Of a stretch of 64,000 nucleotides of DNA, positions 58,165 to 64,000 are shown one piece after another (the first letter of the stretch is position 1; each line of letters opens with the position of its first letter). The stretch lies in NCBI RefSeq assembly GCF_025602895.1, contig NW_026516252.1, forward strand, positions 267,632 through 331,631. Reading direction: 5' to 3'. Both the position numbers and the translations under genes were made by a program. The notes under the pieces were generated by a model. The model had not been told where the DNA came from, did not search any database, and was given only the letters and a program-made list of their open reading frames with translations. This DNA comes from Polychytrium aggregatum (lineage: Eukaryota > Chytridiomycota > Chytridiomycetes > Polychytriales).

Positions 58165-58986
58165 ATGAGCAACCCCCGCCCACTTCCGGAAGCCTTCCTC
58201 AAGACCTTCCGTGCCCCAGTGTTTACTGGGAAGAGCCGCTCCTCCTCGGTGGAGGACTGGCTGCAGCAACTCGAGGACTACCTCGATGCTGCCCAAGTCG
58301 CCCCCACCCACCACATCGTCGCCGCCAAGCTCTGCTTAAAGGACCAGGCGTACCGTTGGTACCGCCGCCAAGGGTTCGACGAGCAGAGCGAAGGTGTGTT
58401 TGACGACTTCAAGGACCGCCTCCGTCGCCGCTTCGGCAGCCCCAATGCTGAACTCATTGCCCGTGACAAGCTATACTCTCTCGTGCAGCGTGGTTCTGTG
58501 ACCCGCTACATCGAGGAGTTTGAAGACCTCTCCTCCCAGATTGAGGAGCTGGGCTCTGCTGATGCGATGTACCTCTTCCAGAAGGGCCTCAAGCCCAAGA
58601 TCAGAGAGTACATCGCCAGCAACCCTGATGCCCGCAAGTCCCTGGACGTGATGATGGACGTTGCCGAGAACCTCGACAACGTCCAGTACCATGGCCGCCA
58701 GTTCTACCCGCAGCTGGCAGGCGGCCATCGGTCTCATCACGTCCCAGCCCGTCCGCCTCGCCCGGCCCCGCCCGCAAGACCCATGCCTGAGCCCATGGAC
58801 GTTGACGTCAACGCCATGGAGGCTCGTGGCCCTCCCCGCTCCCGGTTCCAGCAAGCTGCCACTGTCTCCCCCAAGGACAGACAGAAGCAGGAGGACCTCC
58901 GCCATGGTTCCTGCTTCTTCTGTCACCGACCGGGACACCAGGCCAAGGAGTGCCCCATGAAGTCGGGAAACGGCCGACCCTACTAG
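58165..58986 (+). CDS. Element D gag
   Basis: 273 residues: Gag core [83 protein letters not shown]; Pro-rich linker; knuckle [14 protein letters not shown]; tail MKSGNGRPY over the frameshift site. Start is an ATG in good context about 120 bp after the LTR. Confidence 0.92.
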   Translation: MSNPRPLPEAFLKTFRAPVFTGKSRSSSVEDWLQQLEDYLDAAQVAPTHHIVAAKLCLKDQAYRWYRRQGFDEQSEGVFDDFKDRLRRRFGSPNAELIARDKLYSLVQRGSVTRYIEEFEDLSSQIEELGSADAMYLFQKGLKPKIREYIASNPDARKSLDVMMDVAENLDNVQYHGRQFYPQLAGGHRSHHVPARPPRPAPPARPMPEPMDVDVNAMEARGPPRSRFQQAATVSPKDRQKQEDLRHGSCFFCHRPGHQAKECPMKSGNGRPY

Positions 58987-60539
58987 GTGGCTCTGGAGCC
59001 CTAGTAGGAGACCAACGCCGTGGATTGCTCAATGCAGTCCACGCGTCTCCAGAGGAAGTTCACCTCGCCCCCTCCCCCGAAGGAGAAACAAACCAAGTGT
59101 TGTGCGTCGTGCGAGAGGTGCATGGTGGCGCAAGCCGCCTGCCTCTCCACGAACGTGAAGAGAAAACCAAAATTGAAAACCAAAACAAAAAAGAAAATCA
59201 AGAACCCTTGAGGGACAGGACCGCCTGTGCCCTCACCCCTGTCAAGTCGTGTGTGTCGGATGCTTCCGACATGTGTCCGCAAGCCGTGGACGTCGTGTGC
59301 AATGGCGTGCTGACGCCGCAGGCCCCCGCAATGGCCGAACCCTATCCAAAATGTCCGAGTGGCCGTGATGAAGCCAACCAAGACCAAGTGTCGCCCGTTC
59401 CCCCAAGTCAAGTCATGGTGCAGGAGGCTGTGCAGGAGGACCATGAAGAGTCCCTGCTGTACCTCCCTGCCACCGTCCAAGGTCACACCGTCCGAATGAT
59501 GGTGGACTCTGGAGCAAGCTGCAACTTTGTCAGCAGACGCTTGCTCCAGGAGCTCAACATACATGCAACCAAGAAGAAGTCGCCGATGAGTGTGGCGCTT
59601 GCAGACGATCGTGTGCAGCAGTGCACACACCAAGTGGTCCTGCGAGTGGCCCTCCATCCCAAGTACCATCCTGTCCTGTTGTTCCAAGTGATCGACACCA
59701 AGTTCGATGCCATCCTCGGCATGAGCTGGCTTGCTCGTGCCGAGCCGACTCCAGTCGTCGACTGGAAAGGCCGCACTGTCCGTGTTGGCCCTGACATTGT
59801 CCTGCAGGGCATGGCCTCACCCAACATGCCACCTCTCCTCTCAGCCATGCAATTCAAGAGGCTGATCAAGAAGGACACGTCGTTCCTCTGTGTCGTGCGT
59901 GAGGTCGACGACACCGACCAAGCCGGTCCCGGTCCCCCGCCTGTGGTGACCAAGCTGCTCGACGAGTACAAGGACGTATTCCCCGACCAGTTGCCACAAT
60001 GCCTGCCACCCCAACGCACCGTCGATCATCGCATCGACATCGAACCAGGCTCGTCGCCTCCGTCAAGACCGACGTACCAACTGTCGCTGACGGAGATGGA
60101 CGAACTCAAGCGCCAGTTGGATGACCTCCTCGCCCATGGGTTCATCCGCCCGAGCCAGTCACCGTATGGTGCACCAGTGCTCTTTGTCAAGAAGAAAGAA
60201 GGTGATCTCAGGATGTGCGTCGACTATCGCGCACTAAACAAACAGACCATCAAGAACACCTACCCGTTGCCCAGGATCGACGAGTTGATGGATCGTCTGA
60301 GTGGAGCAAAGGTCTTTAGCAAGATAGACCTCCGCTCAGGCTACCATCAGATCCGCATCCACGAGGATGATGTCCACAAGACCGCCTTCAGGACTCGCTA
60401 CGGACTGTACGAGTTCCTAGTGCTGCCGTTCGGATTGACGAACGCACCTGCCACGTTCATGCAGCTGATGAACGATGTGTTCCGCCAAGAGCTCGACAAC
60501 TCTGTCATCGTGTACCTGGATGATATCCTTGTGTACAGC
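58950..60539 (+). pseudogene. Element D pol, truncated in RT
   Basis: Frame -1 to gag, overlapping its end. Protease [16 protein letters not shown] with [20 protein letters not shown], then [97 protein letters not shown] and YLDDILVYS. Cut at 60539 by the family A LTR (a few further codons read into the LTR). RNase H and integrase are absent here. Confidence 0.92.
58965..59008 (+). promoter_or_regulatory. -1 frameshift signal of element D
   Basis: G GGA AAC at 58965-58971 in the gag frame, 7-nt spacer, then CCTACTAGG (58979-58987) pairing perfectly with CCTAGTAGG (59000-59008), with an inner GGCTC/GAGCC pair. The gag stop TAG (58984-58986) is in the 5' arm. Confidence 0.85.
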
Positions 60540-60958
60540 TGTAAGGAGTGAACAAGCGCAAGGACGAAGACCAAGTGCTTGGTATGAGCTTTATTAGCTT
60601 TTAGCCCCGAACACCAAAGAACAAGTTTTGTTCGAACTGGTGTTCAACATAGGCTCAGACATGCAGGGCTATTTATAGACCGGGAGAAGGTCGAGGGGCA
60701 AAAGTGGGCGAGAAGGGTGGAGCATCACAGAGAAGCGAGAAGGGGGTGCGAGAGTGGCTGGTGTGCAAGCGAGAGAGGCTTGGCACAGCCCGGGGACATG
60801 TGCCGAGCGGTGGGGGAGGCAGGAAACCAGTAGACGCGGGTGGCAACGGCGCGTGCTCATGCATGGGGGCAAACAAACACGTGGGGACTCATGATTGGTG
60901 CGGAGGGCGAGAGCATGCGGGACAATCTCATTGGTCCGTTGTGATGCTGGTCATCACA
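60540..60958 (-). repeat. 3' LTR of family A copy 2
   Basis: 419 bp, TGTAAGGAGTG...CATCACA, matching 42651-43069 over the stretches compared. Confidence 0.96.
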
Positions 60959-63900
60959 CTATCTCCTCCTTAAACTACGGCGTGTTCCATCTTGAGTTCT
61001 CCTGGGGCCAGGCTTGTCTGGGTAGCGTCGGTGGTACTCCGCGGCCACCGTTGGGGCAAAGACAATGTCGGCGGGCTCCCAACTTCGATCGGTGACCGGG
61101 TAGCCTTTCCAATCGATGAGATAGTGCAGCTTTCCGCGCACGAACTTGGAGTCTAAGATCTCTTCGACCTCCCACTCCAAGTTCCCATCGATGACCACCG
61201 CAGGGGGCGGCGCTTGCACCCGACCCGGAAGCGAGTTCTTCTTGTAGGGCTCAAGAAGAGACACATGGAACACCGGGTGCACCTTTATGTCCTTTGGCAA
61301 GTCCAGGCGGAAAGCCAATGTCCCGACGGCCTCGAGGATGGTGAATGGTCCAATCCTCTGGTAATCCAGCTTCTTGCTTGGGCGAGTGGTGCTGATGTTA
61401 CGAGTCAGCACCCAGACTTGATCGCCCGGACGCAAGTCGGGAGCCTGGGACCTCCGGAGATCTGAGAAGTGCTTGTAGTCAGACTTTGCCTTCTCAAGAT
61501 TCTCCTTCAACAGTGCCAGGTTCCGCTGGAGATGTTCAACCCTCTCCGTGGCAGAGGGAACATCAGGGCCGCCAGCGACAACGGGGACTTCGAACCTTGG
61601 GTGGAACCCATAGGTTGCCAAGAATGGCGAGGCATGTGTTGACGAGTTCTCGAGGTTATTGTAAGAGAACTCGGCCAACGGCAGCAGCTCGGCCCAGTCA
61701 TCTTGCTGATACGACGTGTAACAGCGCAGGTATTGGTTGATGACCTGGTTGACCCTCTCAGTCTGTCCATCGGTCTGGGGATGGAAGGCCGTGGACAGAC
61801 TGGTTTGGATCCCGAGCTGCGTGCAGAGTGCCTTCCAGAACCGAGAGGTGAACTGACTTCCTCGGTCTGAAACCACTGTGTCGGGGAGGCCATGGAGACG
61901 AAAGACATTGTCGAGGAACAGTGACGCAGTCTCCTCCGCCGACGGCAGTGAACGCCAGGACATAAAGTGTGCCATCTTTGTGAGGCTGCATACCACCACA
62001 AAGATGCAGGTGTGACCCTTGGACTTTGGCAGATCAGTGATAAAGTCCATGGTCAGTGTCCCCCAGGGTCGATCGGCTGTCTGGAGTGGCAACAGGAACC
62101 CAAACGGCTTGTGTCGCGGAGCTTTCGAGCGTGCACAGGTGTCGCACGTCGAGACGTACTCTTTGACATCTTTCCGATAGGTTTGCCACCAAAACTGTCG
62201 CGATACCAGAGCCAGAGTCCGTCGGATGCCTGGATGACCCACAGCGACTGGGTCATGGCACGACTTGAGCGCCGGAACTCGGCACGACTCTGGGACCACA
62301 ATCCTGTTCTGGAAGGTGAGGTACTGGCCATTCCAGACGAACTTCGGGTCACGACGGTATTTGTCTAGACCGGGATCCCGAGCCTGCTCTTCGGCTATGA
62401 GCTGCAGCAAATCCACAGGGTCACTGCGACTTGCAACCGAAGAGCGGGCGTCTCTGCTTCGGAGCACGCGTATCACCGCGGCAGGATCGAGAAGCAGAGG
62501 CGGATCCCTCGACACGGAGGCCGACGAAGGGATGTAGTCCGAGCGACGAGACAGGGCATCGGCCTTGCCGTTCCTCGCACCAGGACGGTACTGGATGCGG
62601 ATGTCGAACCGAGACAAGAACTGGGACCACCGTGCATGACGCTGGTTTAGGATGCGAGCCGTTGCCAGGTACTCCAAGTTCTTGTGATCGGTCAGAACGG
62701 CAACGGGATGCTGGGCGCCTTCGAGGTAGTGTCGCCACGCCTCGAAAGCCTCCTTGATCGCCAACAGCTCTTTCTCGTATATGCTGTAGTTACGTTCAGC
62801 ATTCGAGAGTGTCCGCGAATGGAACGAGCAAGGATGAAGGCGATCATCAGCACCCCGCTGGGAGAGCACGCATCCAAGCGCAAAGTCCGACGCATCTGAC
62901 TCTACGACGAACGGCTTGGATGGGTCCGGATGCACCAGAACGGGCTCCGAAACGAAGGCATCCTTCAAGGATCTGAATGCTTTATCGGCTTCGCGGGACC
63001 ACTGGAAGCCATGCGTCTTCCGGAAGAGCCGAGTCATGGGCCCCGCGATCTTTGCGTATCCATCGATGAAGCGTCGATAGAAGTTCGCAAACCCGACAAA
63101 GGATCGAAGATCCGAGATGTTGCGCGGTATGGGCCAATCCAAGATCGCAGAGAGCTTGGATCGCTCCATACCGATGCCCTCGGGCGAGACCATGAAACCA
63201 AGGAACGAGACCGAGGTTTTGGAGAACTCGCACTTCTCCAGCTTGCAATACAGCTTTGCAGCTCGGAGCTTCGAGAGGACCTGCTTGACGTGCTCTACAT
63301 GCTGCGACGGGTCAGCACTGTAGATCAAGATATCGTCAAGATACGCAATTGCGAACTGGTCCAACTCGGTGCGCAGGACGTCGTTGATGAAGTGCTGGAA
63401 CGTCGCTGGCGCATTGGTGAGCCCAAAGGGCATCACCAAGTACTCGAAGTGCCCATATCGAGTACGGAAAGCTGTCTTCCACTCGTCCCCGGAGCGGATG
63501 CGCAGCAGATTGTAGGCTCCACGAAGGTCCAGCTTAGTGAACACCTTCGCGCCTCGAAGTCGGTCCAGCAGCTCGCCGATCAGCGGTAAAGGGTAACGGT
63601 TCTTTACCGTGATACCGTTCAGTGCGCGGTAGTCAACGCAAAGACGAAGTGAGCCGTCCTTCTTCTTGACGAAGAGGATTGGTGAGCCTGCTGGGGACGA
63701 CGAAGGACGAACGAATCCCTTGGCAAGATTCTCGTCGAGATAGTCACGCAGAGCGTGAAGTTCGGGCTCGGACAGTGAGTACAGAGGCCCGAACTTTGGC
63801 GACTTGCCCGGCTCCAAGTCAATGGGGCAGTCATAAGGGCGATGCGGAGGCAAGGAGTCAGCTTCCTGTTTAGAGAAAACAGACAGGAAGTCCTTGTACT

Positions 63901-64000
63901 CCGCAGGCACTTCGACAGTCGCAGTGCTCGGCTCGTCAGTGGGCAGGACATGGACCTGAAAGATGGTCAGGGGTTGCGTTCCATGCCTGCATGCATCAAA
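60959..64000 (-). CDS. Family A copy 2 pol, partial
   Basis: Open without interruption from the window edge to the stop TAG next to the LTR: over 1000 codons covering the pre-RT region FLSVFSKQEADSLPPHRPYD, RT (YLDDILIYS), RNase H (ESDASDFALGC), integrase (HPGIRRTLALVSRQFWW; VSDRGSQFTSRFW; HPQTDGQTERVNQ), GPY module and chromodomain. Differences from copy 1 are a handful of single bases (for example CGGATC/CGGGTC near 63310 and GCGTTGG/GCATTGG near 63412). The protease and gag lie outside the window. Confidence 0.95.
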   Translation of the reverse strand, partial: FDACRHGTQPLTIFQVHVLPTDEPSTATVEVPAEYKDFLSVFSKQEADSLPPHRPYDCPIDLEPGKSPKFGPLYSLSEPELHALRDYLDENLAKGFVRPSSSPAGSPILFVKKKDGSLRLCVDYRALNGITVKNRYPLPLIGELLDRLRGAKVFTKLDLRGAYNLLRIRSGDEWKTAFRTRYGHFEYLVMPFGLTNAPATFQHFINDVLRTELDQFAIAYLDDILIYSADPSQHVEHVKQVLSKLRAAKLYCKLEKCEFSKTSVSFLGFMVSPEGIGMERSKLSAILDWPIPRNISDLRSFVGFANFYRRFIDGYAKIAGPMTRLFRKTHGFQWSREADKAFRSLKDAFVSEPVLVHPDPSKPFVVESDASDFALGCVLSQRGADDRLHPCSFHSRTLSNAERNYSIYEKELLAIKEAFEAWRHYLEGAQHPVAVLTDHKNLEYLATARILNQRHARWSQFLSRFDIRIQYRPGARNGKADALSRRSDYIPSSASVSRDPPLLLDPAAVIRVLRSRDARSSVASRSDPVDLLQLIAEEQARDPGLDKYRRDPKFVWNGQYLTFQNRIVVPESCRVPALKSCHDPVAVGHPGIRRTLALVSRQFWWQTYRKDVKEYVSTCDTCARSKAPRHKPFGFLLPLQTADRPWGTLTMDFITDLPKSKGHTCIFVVVCSLTKMAHFMSWRSLPSAEETASLFLDNVFRLHGLPDTVVSDRGSQFTSRFWKALCTQLGIQTSLSTAFHPQTDGQTERVNQVINQYLRCYTSYQQDDWAELLPLAEFSYNNLENSSTHASPFLATYGFHPRFEVPVVAGGPDVPSATERVEHLQRNLALLKENLEKAKSDYKHFSDLRRSQAPDLRPGDQVWVLTRNISTTRPSKKLDYQRIGPFTILEAVGTLAFRLDLPKDIKVHPVFHVSLLEPYKKNSLPGRVQAPPPAVVIDGNLEWEVEEILDSKFVRGKLHYLIDWKGYPVTDRSWEPADIVFAPTVAAEYHRRYPDKPGPRRTQDGTRRSLRRR

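Larger units (their letters stand above)
57734..60539 (+). mobile_element. Ty3/gypsy family D, truncated by family A copy 2
   Basis: + strand element: 5' LTR candidate 57734-58042, tRNA-type primer site, gag 58165-58986, pol 58950-60539, where the family A LTR begins directly after the RT motif YLDDILVYS. The rest of D is outside the window or lost. Confidence 0.88.
60540..64000 (-). mobile_element. Ty3/gypsy family A, copy 2 (cut by window edge)
   Basis: 3' LTR at 60540-60958 then pol in the - sense to the end of the window. Inserted in the RT of element D. Uninterrupted where copy 1 carries element B. Confidence 0.95.

Overview
The window reads as GC-rich nuclear DNA of an early-diverging (probably zoosporic, chytrid-like) fungus. 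This is inferred from fungal-type genes (EXO70, RFT1, GEP4, an RRG7-like protein), many short GT-AG introns (about 50-250 bp, one with a perfect TACTAAC branch point), a Fanzor relic and Tf1/Sushi-type chromoviruses. It was not confirmed by any search. Gene models were built by hand from splice sites and codon phase; where every phase closes and the length fits the family, confidence is high.

Positions 1-39500 are gene-dense housekeeping sequence. In order: acetoacetyl-CoA synthetase (3' part, +), a small orphan ORF (+), an ABC-F ATPase (+), a type II membrane protein (-), chaperonin CCT6 (-), ribosomal protein RPS3 (-), an ANKRD40-like ankyrin protein (+), an orphan protein (-) divergent from the PP2A scaffold subunit (+), exocyst EXO70 (-), an RRG7-like nuclease-fold protein (-), a Fanzor (eukaryotic TnpB-like) relic (-), mitochondrial ribosomal protein uS17m (+), GEP4 phosphatase (-) and the RFT1 flippase-family protein (-). 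They serve translation, protein folding, membrane traffic, mitochondrial function and N-glycosylation, with no operon-like link between them.

Around 39480 the composition turns strongly AT-rich. A multi-exon dynamin-family GTPase (-) fills 39724 to about 42500 and stops short of a retrotransposon.

Positions 42651-64000 are a stack of Ty3/gypsy LTR elements. Family A (419-bp LTRs) occurs at 42651-54641 and, cut by the window edge, at 60540-64000. Family B (385-bp LTRs, 43998-49914) is a complete element inserted inside the pol of the first A copy, with a CGGGG target duplication. Family C (54642-57722) is truncated, and family D (57734-60539, + strand) is cut by the second A copy. All four families share a gag/pol junction design: pol lies in the -1 frame and is preceded by GGGAAAC (a variant in C), a 6-8 nt spacer and a hairpin whose stem contains the gag stop codon. 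A and B also carry a self-priming signature. The most notable points are this recoding architecture, the Fanzor relic with a second copy of its 3' hairpin near EXO70, the AT-rich dynamin island and the chimeric A element.
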